DNA from: an uncultured Selenomonadales bacterium
GTDB lineage: Bacteria > Bacillota > Negativicutes > Acidaminococcales > Acidaminococcaceae
Direction: 5' to 3'
Assembly (NCBI GenBank): GCA_900315805.1
Contig: ONAN01000017.1
Span: 1-40,450 of the forward strand
Length of the DNA stretch: 40,450 nucleotides
The translations under genes and the position numbers were made by a program. Below, one piece after another: positions 16,049 through 23,763 of this stretch (the stretch's first letter is position 1; every line of letters begins with the position of its first letter). The notes below the pieces were generated by a model. The model saw only the letters and a list, made by a program, of their open reading frames with translations. It was not told the origin of the DNA and did not search any database.

Positions 16049-16689
16049 CGCCCGCCACCTCCCAGCAGCAGGGAGTAAAAGCAGGACAGGAGCGGCGCGC
16101 CGTGGAAAAAGGCCGCCCAGGCTCCCCCGCCGAGGAACGGCCCGAAAGGCAGCACCCGCTGCCGCCACGCCCGGCCGCAGCTAAGCAGGACGAGGGCCGC
16201 CGCCCCGCCGGCGAGAAACGCCGCGCCGAGGCAGAGCAGCGTCCGTTCCGGACCCAGCCAGAGTCCCAGGGCGCCGGCGAACTTCACATCGCCCGCCCCC
16301 AGGCCGCCGCGGCTGACCCAGCGGATCAGGGCGAGCAGGCCGCCCCCGGTCAGGGCCCCGGCCAGCGCTTCCGGCCAGAACGTTCCCTGCCAGGCCGCAC
16401 GGAGCAGTCCGGCCAGGGCCAGCACAACCAGCCCTTCGTCCAGAATCAGCAGATGGTCCAGGTCTTCGGCGACGGCAAAGACAAGGCACGCCGCGAACAC
16501 GAAGGCCGCCGCCAGTTCCGGTCCCGGCGGAACCCGGCGCCCCGCGGCGGCAAACGCCAGCCCGGCGGCGAGGGCCGTCCCGGGGCCGCGCCACGGCGAC
16601 GCGGAACCCGTCAGGCGGACGGCCTGTCTGTGGAGGAACCAGCCTGCGGCAAGCCCTCCCAGGAAATACAGAATCAAAATGACTTTCAT
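16045..16689 (-). CDS. Prepilin peptidase (A24 family, PilD-like), short form
   Basis: A 214-residue polytopic aspartic peptidase. The two catalytic aspartates are read in AVAEDLDHLLILDE and in the GxGD-type motif GLGAGDVKFAG. It would cut the leader of type IV prepilins at the cytoplasmic face of the inner membrane. It starts almost directly with the membrane domain and lacks the cytoplasmic N-terminal methyltransferase loop with paired CxxC cysteines found in full-length PilD. It may therefore only cleave, not N-methylate. The ATG follows AAAGGAG. It is the first gene of the ten-gene chain and is preceded by a promoter with a structured leader. No pilin gene is in the window. Confidence 0.82.
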   Translation of the reverse strand: MKVILILYFLGGLAAGWFLHRQAVRLTGSASPWRGPGTALAAGLAFAAAGRRVPPGPELAAAFVFAACLVFAVAEDLDHLLILDEGLVVLALAGLLRAAWQGTFWPEALAGALTGGGLLALIRWVSRGGLGAGDVKFAGALGLWLGPERTLLCLGAAFLAGGAAALVLLSCGRAWRQRVLPFGPFLGGGAWAAFFHGAPLLSCFYSLLLGGGGR

Positions 16690-16794
16690 GGACGCTCCTT
16701 TCCGCTTGCGCGGCCCGTGCCATGAAAGAAAGAACCGGCGGGTGCTTGTGCACCCGGCCTGTTTCCGTAAAAATGAACAGAAACAGGCAACATA
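16690..16794 (-). other. Structured 5' leader of the prepilin peptidase operon
   Basis: About 100 untranslated bases follow the predicted transcription start near 16788. An 8-base stem (CCTGTTTC/GAAACAGG, 16758-16787) would lie at the very 5' end of the RNA. A second stem (GGGTGC/GCACCC, 16740-16755) follows before the ribosome binding site. No T-run follows either stem, so they are more likely stabilising or regulatory than terminating. Confidence 0.4.
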
Positions 16795-16800
16795 ATTATA
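16795..16800 (-). promoter_or_regulatory. Candidate -10 box for the pilus/RND/lar operon
   Basis: A perfect TATAAT on the minus strand lies 106 bases before the first start codon. No good -35 is found at 16-18 bases (the best hexamer is GCGCAA), so an activator or extended -10 recognition may be needed. Confidence 0.45.
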
Positions 16801-16901
16801 CCACAAACAGCGCTTGTTTGCGCCCTCTTTCACGCTGTGCGCCGCGCTTCACGACCCTTGTTTATGTAAAGTTCATACTTATTTCATAATAGCGGGCAAA
16901 A

Positions 16902-16943
16902 CAAAAAACCTCCGGAGGAATGCCGGGGCATTCCTTCCGGAGG
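16902..16943 (-). terminator. Rho-independent terminator of ppsA
   Basis: On the minus strand a 16-bp stem with one bulge (CCTCCGGA-GGAATGCC against GGCATTCC-T-TCCGGAGG, 16909-16943) is followed by TTTTTTGTTTTG. It ends the ppsA transcript and insulates the downstream pilus operon. The 119 bases between the ppsA stop and this hairpin (16944-17062) hold only a small GGCATGTG/CACATGCC stem and no gene. Confidence 0.92.
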
Positions 16944-17062
16944 TGCGGGGCATGTGCAACCACATGCCTTATCTGTGCAATTGGAGCGCGGCAGCCTCAG
17001 GACGGGCGGCCGCTGTCAGAATGGACGGTGCCGGTGCGGGACAAAGCGCACGGAACCGGGTC

Positions 17063-19447
17063 TCACCATTCGATGTTTTCGGCTTCCTGACGGCCTCTGT
17101 GCGTCAGGGCATCGAGCAGGATGCGCTGTTCCACATGGGCGGCCAGTTTCTTCGTGAACTTGACCGTGTCGGGGTTGACGGACATGCTGTCGATACCGCT
17201 CTTGATCAGGAATTCGCAGAATTCCGGATAAACGGACGGTGCCTGGCCGCAGATGGAGACGGTCTTGCCGTCCTTGTGGGCCACTTCGATCAGATGACGG
17301 ACGGCGCGGCGTACAGCCAGGTTGCGTTCGTCGTAAATGGCGGACACGGTGTCGTTATCGCGGTCGCAGCCCAGGACCAGCATGGTCAGGTCGTTGGAGC
17401 CGATGGAATAGCCGTCGACGAACTTGTTGAACTGGTCGGCCAGGATGATGTTGGACGGAATTTCCGCCATCAGCCATACCTTGAAGTCCTTGCCGCGTTT
17501 CAGGCCCTGTTCCGCCATGATGGCCGTTACCTTTTCCGCTTCGTCCACGGTGCGGCAGAACGGAATCATGACATTCAGGTTCTTCAGGCCGTATTCTTCG
17601 CGGACCTTGCGGACAGCCTGGCATTCCAGACGGAAGGCGTCAATGTATTTCGGGTCGTAGTAGCGGGAAGCGCCGCGCCAGCCCAGCAGAGCGGACGGTT
17701 CATGCGGTTCGAACTCGTCGCCGCCCTTCAGGTCGCGGTATTCGCTGGACTTGAAGTCGCTGAACCGCAGCGTTACGGGCCGCGGGCTCATGGCCTGGCA
17801 TACCTTGCGGATGCCTTCGGACAGCATGTCCACGACTTTTTCCGGATGACCCGTCTTGATCAGGTACAGCGGATGTTCGTGGATGTAGGTCGTCCAGATG
17901 AACTCTTCGCGCATCAGGCCGATGCCGTCGCAAGGCAGGGACGCATACTTCTCCGCCAGGTCCGGATCGCCCAGGTTCATGTAGATCTTCGTGCCCGTCG
18001 GCGGGAAGAATTCCGCCGTAACGGTGCCGGCAGCCGGAGCGGCAGCAGCCGGTTTTTCCGTTTCCAGGATGCCGTCGTAAACGACGCCGTGCGTTGCGTC
18101 CACCGTGATATCCTGGCCGTTCTTGATGGTCGTCGTGGCGGCGTCGCCGCGGCTCTTCGTGCCGACGATGCAGGGGATGCCCAGTTCGCGGGAAACGATG
18201 GAGGCGTGGCAGGTCATGCCGCCGCTGTCCGTAACGATGGCCTGGGCCTTCTTCATGGCCGGAACCCAGTCCGGAGCGGTCATTTCCGTAACGAGGATTT
18301 CACCCTGCTGGAATTCGCCGATGTCGGCCGGATCCAGGATGACGTGTGCTTTGCCCGAAACGAGGCCCGGGCTGGCCGGTGCGCCTTTTACAACAACCTT
18401 CTTTTCCGTGGTGAGTGCAGCTCCCTTCTCTTCTTTCTGTGCATTCTTCGCTTTGCGGCGGGACCAGACGGTTTCCGGACGGGCCTGGAGGATCCAGACT
18501 TTGCCGTCCCGTTCGTCAATGCCCCATTCCATATCCATGTAGCAGCCGTAATGTTTTTCAATCTTGACGGCGTACGTTGCCAGTTCGACGATCTGCTCGT
18601 CCGTCAGCTTCTGCTGTTTGCCTTCCTCTTCGGGCACGCGGACTTCTTCCACGTCGCCGCCGGGTTTGCGGATCAGTTTGACTTCCTGCGGGTTGACCGT
18701 CTTTTCGACGATCTGCAGGGTCTTTTTGTCCACCAGGTAATCATCCGGCGTAACCGTGCCCTGGACCACATATTCGCCCAGGCCGTACGCGCCTTCAATC
18801 AGTACGTTCTTATCCTCGCCGTTGGCCACGTTCACCGTGAACATGACGCCGGCGGCCTTGGAATGGACCATCATCTGGATGACGGCCGACAGGGCCACGT
18901 CCAGATGGTCGAAACCCTGTTTCTCGCGGTAGTATACGGCACGGTCCGTAAAGCACGAAGCATAGCATTCCTTGACTTTGCGGATGACCATGTCGGCGCC
19001 GTGCACGTTCAGGTACGTATCCTGCTGGCCGGCGAAGCTGGCATCGGGCAGGTCCTCCGCCGTAGCGGAAGAACGGACGGCCACATAAGGATCTTTTTCA
19101 TGGAGCTTCTCGCCCAGTTCGCCGTAAGCCTTGGTAATGGCTTCCTGCAGGTCCTGCGGCATTTCCTCGTCCATGATGGCCTGGCGCAGCTGTGCGCTCA
19201 CATCACGCAGCAGGGCCGTGTTTTCCACGTCCGTCAGCTGGCCGATCAGGTCGGCCATCTTCTTCTTCAGGCCGGTCTGCTCAATGAAATAACGGTACGC
19301 ATACGCGGTGGTGGCAAAGCCGTACGGCACAGGAACGTCCGTCTTGGCGGTCATCTCACCCAGGGAAGAGGATTTGCCGCCGACAATGGCGACATCTTTG
19401 CGCTCCATCTGTTCGAACCACAACAGGTACTGTTTTTCTTTGTCCAT
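17063..19447 (-). CDS. ppsA: Phosphoenolpyruvate synthase
   Basis: A 794-residue PEP synthase (pyruvate, water dikinase), which makes PEP, AMP and phosphate from pyruvate and ATP for gluconeogenesis. The order is as usual: N-terminal ATP-binding domain (GGKSSSLGEM; RSSATAEDLPDASFAGQQDT), the swivelling phosphohistidine domain with catalytic H414 in SGGMTCHASIVSRE, and the C-terminal PEP/pyruvate barrel ending in ICGQAPSVYPEF and NPDTV. A charged linker (about residues 345-365) separates the first two. The start ATG follows AAAGGAG; a longer in-frame start has no such site. It is monocistronic with its own promoter and terminator. The length and the C-terminal motif favour PpsA over pyruvate phosphate dikinase. 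Confidence 0.95.
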   Translation of the reverse strand: MDKEKQYLLWFEQMERKDVAIVGGKSSSLGEMTAKTDVPVPYGFATTAYAYRYFIEQTGLKKKMADLIGQLTDVENTALLRDVSAQLRQAIMDEEMPQDLQEAITKAYGELGEKLHEKDPYVAVRSSATAEDLPDASFAGQQDTYLNVHGADMVIRKVKECYASCFTDRAVYYREKQGFDHLDVALSAVIQMMVHSKAAGVMFTVNVANGEDKNVLIEGAYGLGEYVVQGTVTPDDYLVDKKTLQIVEKTVNPQEVKLIRKPGGDVEEVRVPEEEGKQQKLTDEQIVELATYAVKIEKHYGCYMDMEWGIDERDGKVWILQARPETVWSRRKAKNAQKEEKGAALTTEKKVVVKGAPASPGLVSGKAHVILDPADIGEFQQGEILVTEMTAPDWVPAMKKAQAIVTDSGGMTCHASIVSRELGIPCIVGTKSRGDAATTTIKNGQDITVDATHGVVYDGILETEKPAAAAPAAGTVTAEFFPPTGTKIYMNLGDPDLAEKYASLPCDGIGLMREEFIWTTYIHEHPLYLIKTGHPEKVVDMLSEGIRKVCQAMSPRPVTLRFSDFKSSEYRDLKGGDEFEPHEPSALLGWRGASRYYDPKYIDAFRLECQAVRKVREEYGLKNLNVMIPFCRTVDEAEKVTAIMAEQGLKRGKDFKVWLMAEIPSNIILADQFNKFVDGYSIGSNDLTMLVLGCDRDNDTVSAIYDERNLAVRRAVRHLIEVAHKDGKTVSICGQAPSVYPEFCEFLIKSGIDSMSVNPDTVKFTKKLAAHVEQRILLDALTHRGRQEAENIEW

Positions 19448-19514
19448 CTTGATTGCTCCTTTTGCTGCTGTTTCTGATTTGAATAAGTTACACAATATCG
19501 AGGACTCACCCTCA

Positions 19515-19532
19515 ATATAGTATATACTATAT
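19515..19532. promoter_or_regulatory. Perfect 18-bp palindrome over the ppsA -10 region
   Basis: ATATAGTAT/ATACTATAT is a perfect palindrome that contains the predicted -10 box and reaches the transcription start. A regulator bound here would block RNA polymerase. It is AT-rich, so chance is possible, but the position is suggestive. Confidence 0.5.
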
Positions 19533-19554
19533 CATCATTGAGAACACTTTTCAA
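19526..19554 (-). promoter_or_regulatory. ppsA promoter
   Basis: On the minus strand -35 TTGAAA (19549-19554), a 17-base spacer and -10 TATAGT (19526-19531), each one base off the sigma-70 consensus. It gives a leader of about 70 bases. Confidence 0.8.
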
Positions 19555-19631
19555 GAGGACATGCCGTAATTTTTTGTATACTGTTTGCAATTTTCCCCAA
19601 CCCGCTTCCCGGGCTGTTTCCCATACGATGT

Positions 19632-19664
19632 AACAGAAAAGGCGTGCCCTTTTCAGGGCACGCC
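19632..19664 (-). terminator. Terminator of glyQS
   Basis: A 10-bp stem GGCGTGCCCT/AGGGCACGCC (19641-19664), followed on the minus strand by TTTTCTGTT. It lies about 70 bases after the glyS stop. Confidence 0.85.
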
Positions 19665-19689
19665 CGACCGCAAAGGTCCCCTCCCTTTA

Positions 19690-19709
19690 CACTGTGTCAT
19701 GACAAAGTG
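19690..19709. repeat. 20-bp near-perfect palindrome between glyS and its terminator
   Basis: CACTGTGTCA/TGACAAAGTG, one mismatched pair, with no loop. It is in the glyS 3' untranslated stretch. It could be a protein site or a transcript stem; no function can be assigned. Confidence 0.3.
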
Positions 19710-19736
19710 CAACGGAGGATTCCCTGTATTCTTTTT

Positions 19737-21791
19737 TTACAGCACGAGTTTGGACAGGTCGCCGACGCAGTTCAGGATCTTCTGGACCCCGTCCAGCAGG
19801 GCCAGGCGGTTGTTCTTGATGGTTTCGTCCTTGTCCATGACCATGACGTCGTCGAAGAACTTGTTGACCGGTTCGGTCAGCTCCAGCGGCAGCAGGGAGG
19901 CTTCGCCGTATTCGTGGCGGACCACCAGGGCCAGCACTTTGTCGCCCAGGCCCTTGGCCGCATCGAAAAGCGCCTGCTCGGCCGGTTCCTTGAACAGGTC
20001 CGGATTGACCTTGACAGGGCTCGTGATCTTGCCGCACAGGTTGTTGACGCGCACGGCGGCCTGCACGATGGCCGGCGCCTTGGCGTCGTTGACGAACTGC
20101 TGCAGCGCCAGGGCGCGCAGGTACAGGTCGTACACATCGTCATTCTTAATGTCGGCCAGCACGGCGTCGATGACATCGTAGCGGATGCCCTGCTCCAGCA
20201 GCATGTTGCGGAAACGCAGGCGCAGGAACTCGGACACCTGCTTGAGCAGGTCCTTCAGCGTGCCCTGTTCCACCTTCAGCAGGAACATGGCGGAACCGAA
20301 GATCTTGCGCAGGCCCAGATGGTACTTGCCGTCAATCAGGATATTGATGATGCCCAGGGCCTGGCGGCGCATGCCGAAGGGATCCTGGGAACCCGTGGGC
20401 GCCTTGCCGCGGCTGAAGGTGGCCGAAATGTTGTCCACCTTGTCGGCGATGGACAGGATGCGGCCGATTTCCGTGCGGGGCAGCGCGTCACCGGCGAAGC
20501 GGGGCTGGTACTGCTCGGCGATACCCGTGCAGACATCTTCCTTTTCGCCGTCCAGACGGGCGTAGTCGCGGCCCATGATGCCCTGCAGTTCCGTGAACTC
20601 CGTCACCATGCCGGTCACCAGGTCGCACTTGCTCAGTTCGGCAGCCCGCTTCAGGTCGGTCAGGTCGCACTTGTCTTCCAGCAGGAAATGGATGCCCTCG
20701 ACCAGGGACATCAGGCGCTGGCTCTTGTCGTACATGTTGCCCAGGCCTTCCTGGAAGACGACGGTCTTCGTCTTTTCCTCATAGCCGGACAGCGGTTTCT
20801 TGCGGTCATCGTTGAAGAAGAATTCCGCATCGGCCAGGCGGGCACGCAGCACGCGCTCGTTGCCGTGGACCACGTTCTCCAGGTAGTCCTTGCCGCCGTT
20901 GCGGACGGCGATGAACTTGTTCAGCAGCTTCCCGTCCTTGCCGCGGACCGGGAAATAGCGCTGATGGTCCCGCATCGGCGTGATGATGGCCGCCTCGGGC
21001 AGGGCCAGGTATTTTTCCTCGAATTTGCCGCACAGGGCGGTCGGATATTCCACCAGGTAGGTGACTTCTTCCAGCAGGTCCGGCTGGATTTCCACTTCGC
21101 CGCCTTCTGCGCGCGCCAGGTCCGTAATCTGCTGCCGGATCATTTCGCGGCGCTTGTCCTGGTTGACGATGACGAAGTGTTCCTCCATCACCTTTTCATA
21201 GTCGTCGGCCGACGGAATCACCACGTTGCCCTTGCTCAGGAAGCGGTGCCCCATGGATTCATTGCCGGACCGGACATCCGTCACGGCCACGGGAATGACT
21301 TCCGTGCCGAAGAGGGCGACGAGCCAGCGGATCGGGCGCAGGAAGCGGAAATCGAAATCAGCCCAGCGCATATGGTTGGGGAACGGGATGTTGTGCAGGA
21401 TATCATCGAGCACGGCGGGCAGCATCTCCTTCGTCTGCTTGCCCTGGGTGTGCTTGACGGCGTACACGTAATCGTCCTTGACGGTCAGGTCCTTCACGTC
21501 GACGCCTTTGCCGCGGGCGAAGCCCATGGCGGCCTTCGTCGGCTGGCCGTCTTTGAAGGCGATCTTCACGGACGGTCCCTTGAACTCCTCTTCCGTGTCG
21601 GCCTGCGCTTCGGCCACGCCGTTCACCAGCAGGGCCAGGCGGCGCGGTGTGCCGTAAACGGTGACGCTGTCGAAGGGGATGTGCTGTTCGTTGAACTTCT
21701 TCTCCGCCAGTTCCTTCAGGTCCACGAGGATGCGGGGCATATAGTTGGCCGGCAGTTCTTCCGTACCGATTTCAAACAGTAAGTTTTTCAT
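19737..21791 (-). CDS. glyS: Glycyl-tRNA synthetase beta subunit
   Basis: A 684-residue beta subunit of the alpha2-beta2 bacterial glycyl-tRNA synthetase, which charges tRNA-Gly. The start [21 protein letters not shown] is diagnostic. The middle holds the HD-like domain, and the C-terminus holds a DALR-type anticodon-binding region (VNDAKAPAIVQAAVRVNNLC). The ATG overlaps the glyQ stop by one base (TAATG), so the two subunits are translationally coupled. Length is normal. Expression is controlled by the T-box leader ahead of glyQ. Confidence 0.97.
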   Translation of the reverse strand: MKNLLFEIGTEELPANYMPRILVDLKELAEKKFNEQHIPFDSVTVYGTPRRLALLVNGVAEAQADTEEEFKGPSVKIAFKDGQPTKAAMGFARGKGVDVKDLTVKDDYVYAVKHTQGKQTKEMLPAVLDDILHNIPFPNHMRWADFDFRFLRPIRWLVALFGTEVIPVAVTDVRSGNESMGHRFLSKGNVVIPSADDYEKVMEEHFVIVNQDKRREMIRQQITDLARAEGGEVEIQPDLLEEVTYLVEYPTALCGKFEEKYLALPEAAIITPMRDHQRYFPVRGKDGKLLNKFIAVRNGGKDYLENVVHGNERVLRARLADAEFFFNDDRKKPLSGYEEKTKTVVFQEGLGNMYDKSQRLMSLVEGIHFLLEDKCDLTDLKRAAELSKCDLVTGMVTEFTELQGIMGRDYARLDGEKEDVCTGIAEQYQPRFAGDALPRTEIGRILSIADKVDNISATFSRGKAPTGSQDPFGMRRQALGIINILIDGKYHLGLRKIFGSAMFLLKVEQGTLKDLLKQVSEFLRLRFRNMLLEQGIRYDVIDAVLADIKNDDVYDLYLRALALQQFVNDAKAPAIVQAAVRVNNLCGKITSPVKVNPDLFKEPAEQALFDAAKGLGDKVLALVVRHEYGEASLLPLELTEPVNKFFDDVMVMDKDETIKNNRLALLDGVQKILNCVGDLSKLVL

Positions 21792-22669
21792 TATTTGTTC
21801 TCTCCCTTCAGCAGCGGGAAACCCTGGGCTTCCCTTTGTTCCACATAAGCCTTTGCGCACAGACGGGCCAGACGGCGTACACGGCCGATGTAGGCGGCAC
21901 GTTCGCTGACGCTGATCGCTCCCCGGCTGTCCAGCAGGTTGAAGGTGTGGGAGCATTTCAGGACATAATCATAGGCAGGACGGATGTTGCCCGTGGCGAC
22001 GATGCGTTCCGCCTCTTTTTCAAATTTGTCGAACATGTCGAAGAGCATGTCCGTATCGGCCAGCTGGAATGCGTACCAGGACTGCTCCACCTCGTTCTGG
22101 TGGAACACGTCGCCGTAGGTCACGTTATCGACCCACTTGACGTCGTACACGTTTTCCACGCCCTGGATATACATGGCGATACGTTCCAGGCCGTACGTGA
22201 TTTCCACGGCCACCGGCTTGATGTCCAGGCCGCCGACCTGCTGGAAATAGGTGAACTGCGTGATTTCCATGCCGTCCAGCCAGACTTCCCAGCCCAGGCC
22301 CCAGGCGCCCAGCGTCGGGGATTCCCAGTTATCCTCTACGAAACGGATATCGTGTTCTTCCTGCTTGATGCCCAGTGCGGCCAGGCTCTCAAGGTACAGG
22401 TCCTGGATGTTTTCCGGCGACGGTTTGATGATGACCTGGAACTGATGGTGCTGGAACAGGCGGTTCGGGTTGTCGCCGTAACGGCCGTCGGCGGGACGGC
22501 GGGACGGCTCCACATAAGCCACGCGCCACGGTTCCGGTCCCAGAACCCGCAGGAAGGTCGACGGGTTCATCGTGCCGGCGCCCTTCTCAATGTCGTAGGG
22601 CTGCGCCAGGATGCAGCTCTGCTCGGACCAAAACTTCTGCAACGTTAAAATGATCTGTTGAAAATCCAT
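21791..22669 (-). CDS. glyQ: Glycyl-tRNA synthetase alpha subunit
   Basis: A 292-residue class II catalytic alpha subunit, which activates glycine with ATP and partners GlyS. The stretch [22 protein letters not shown] with the downstream [14 protein letters not shown] is typical of GlyQ. The chosen ATG follows GGAGGAGG at good spacing; an ATG five codons upstream sits inside that ribosome binding site. Transcription reads through the T-box leader when uncharged tRNA-Gly builds up. Confidence 0.97.
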   Translation of the reverse strand: MDFQQIILTLQKFWSEQSCILAQPYDIEKGAGTMNPSTFLRVLGPEPWRVAYVEPSRRPADGRYGDNPNRLFQHHQFQVIIKPSPENIQDLYLESLAALGIKQEEHDIRFVEDNWESPTLGAWGLGWEVWLDGMEITQFTYFQQVGGLDIKPVAVEITYGLERIAMYIQGVENVYDVKWVDNVTYGDVFHQNEVEQSWYAFQLADTDMLFDMFDKFEKEAERIVATGNIRPAYDYVLKCSHTFNLLDSRGAISVSERAAYIGRVRRLARLCAKAYVEQREAQGFPLLKGENK

Positions 22670-22689
22670 GGTTTCCTCCTCCAAGTGGT

Positions 22690-22892
22690 GTTACAAAAAC
22701 AAAAACTCCGTTCCTGTAACATCGGAATGTTACAGGGACGGAGATGATTCCGCGGTTCCACCCTGCTTGGCTGCGCTGGCAGCCCGCCTCAATGATGTTC
22801 GATTGGATGCTCGAAGGTGCCTTCCCCCGCTGTTGCCGCCTTGCACCGGCGCGGCTCGCTGAAGGTGCGGGATACTCGTCCTTTTCATTGCA
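22690..22892 (-). promoter_or_regulatory. T-box riboswitch leader of glyQS
   Basis: The minus strand carries the T-box core AGGGTGGAACCGCG (22751-22764). A terminator with a 13-bp stem follows (CCGTCCCTGTAAC/GTTACAGGAACGG, about 22709-22742, then TTTTTGTTTTTG). The T-box core can pair with the terminator's 5' arm side to form the antiterminator. Stem I begins near AGGACGAGTA. A GAA-GGC-A pattern on its 3' side puts a glycine codon GGC at 22819-22821 as the likely specifier. Uncharged tRNA-Gly would stabilise antitermination and raise glyQS expression. The specifier assignment is inference; the T-box call is firm. Confidence 0.93.
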
Positions 22893-22899
22893 TAAAAAC

Positions 22900-22928
22900 A
22901 TTATAGGAAGTTACGGCCTATTTGTCAA
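22900..22928 (-). promoter_or_regulatory. glyQS promoter, perfect sigma-70 consensus
   Basis: TTGACA (22923-22928), a 17-base spacer and TATAAT (22900-22905) on the minus strand. The -35 box lies inside the last codons of recO. Confidence 0.92.
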
Positions 22929-23760
22929 CCTTCGCCGCAGGCCGGGCCATGTCCCCTACCTGCCGCAGGAACTCCAGGCTCTGCAAAGGCCGGTCCGTCT
23001 GATAGAGCAGATAGGCATGGACGATATATTCCAGTTCCATCAGGTCCTGCCCTTTGATGCGGAACGTCTCCGGCCGCTCCAGGTCCATGAGGCGCAGTTT
23101 CTGCCACAATGCCCGCACGGCCGCGCGCAGGGGCGGCAGGCCCGGTACGGCGTCTGCACCGTCCCCTTCGGCCGCCTTCCGGTCCCCGCTGCCGAGGCGC
23201 TGCGTCAGGGCGCTGTGGAAGGCGCCGTAGCAGTTCCGGCAGATGAGGCCGCCCTGCTCGCAGCTGAAATAGGCGTCTTCGTCCGTCGGGTTGCTGCAGT
23301 GGACGCAGACCTCGTAAACCGGTCCGATGCCGCACAAATCGAGGAGCTTCAGGATGAAGGCCAGGGCCACGATGCGCGGATTGCGTTTCTGGAGCAGCGC
23401 CAGGGCCTGCACCAGCAGTTCGAAGATGGCCTCCTGCCCTTCGCCCTGCTCCGTCAGCTGTTCCGTCACTTCGGCCATGAGCGACGCGTAGCCCAGTTGG
23501 GGCAGCGTGAGCTGCGGCAGCTGCGCCGCCAGCTCGCAGTTCTTCAGCTTGTCCACCCGGGCGCCCGTGTAGAACGACGCGTTCAGCCGGGCAAAAGGCT
23601 GGACCAGGCGTCCGGCCGTGCTCTTGGCGAACCGCGCCCCGTAGGCCAGGAAGACCGTCTTCCCGTGGTGACGCGAAAAGCAGACAGCGTATTTGTCCGC
23701 TGTCTGCCAGTTTTTCACTTGTAGAATCAGGACTTCGTCCGTATATGACTCTGCAGGCAT
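22918..23760 (-). CDS. recO: DNA repair protein RecO
   Basis: A 280-residue recombination mediator that helps RecR load RecA on gapped DNA. It has an N-terminal OB fold (about residues 1-80), a helical core and a zinc finger with C152, C155, C174 and C177 (CVHC and CRNC). The ribosome binding site is AGAGGTAAC. It starts three bases after the CNNM gene and is the last gene of the phoH operon. No terminator is visible after it, so read-through would enter the T-box leader. Confidence 0.94.
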   Translation of the reverse strand: MPAESYTDEVLILQVKNWQTADKYAVCFSRHHGKTVFLAYGARFAKSTAGRLVQPFARLNASFYTGARVDKLKNCELAAQLPQLTLPQLGYASLMAEVTEQLTEQGEGQEAIFELLVQALALLQKRNPRIVALAFILKLLDLCGIGPVYEVCVHCSNPTDEDAYFSCEQGGLICRNCYGAFHSALTQRLGSGDRKAAEGDGADAVPGLPPLRAAVRALWQKLRLMDLERPETFRIKGQDLMELEYIVHAYLLYQTDRPLQSLEFLRQVGDMARPAAKVDK

Positions 23761-23763
23761 TTG

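Noticed and set aside
16814..19477. Very long plus-strand open frame opposite ppsA
   Set aside because: It is the antisense shadow of a GC-rich gene with strong codon bias; no ribosome binding site and no recognisable domain, while the minus strand encodes a complete PEP synthase.
19644..21782. 712-codon plus-strand frame opposite glyS
   Set aside because: Shadow of glyS; composition is Gln/His/Arg/Val-rich with no family features.
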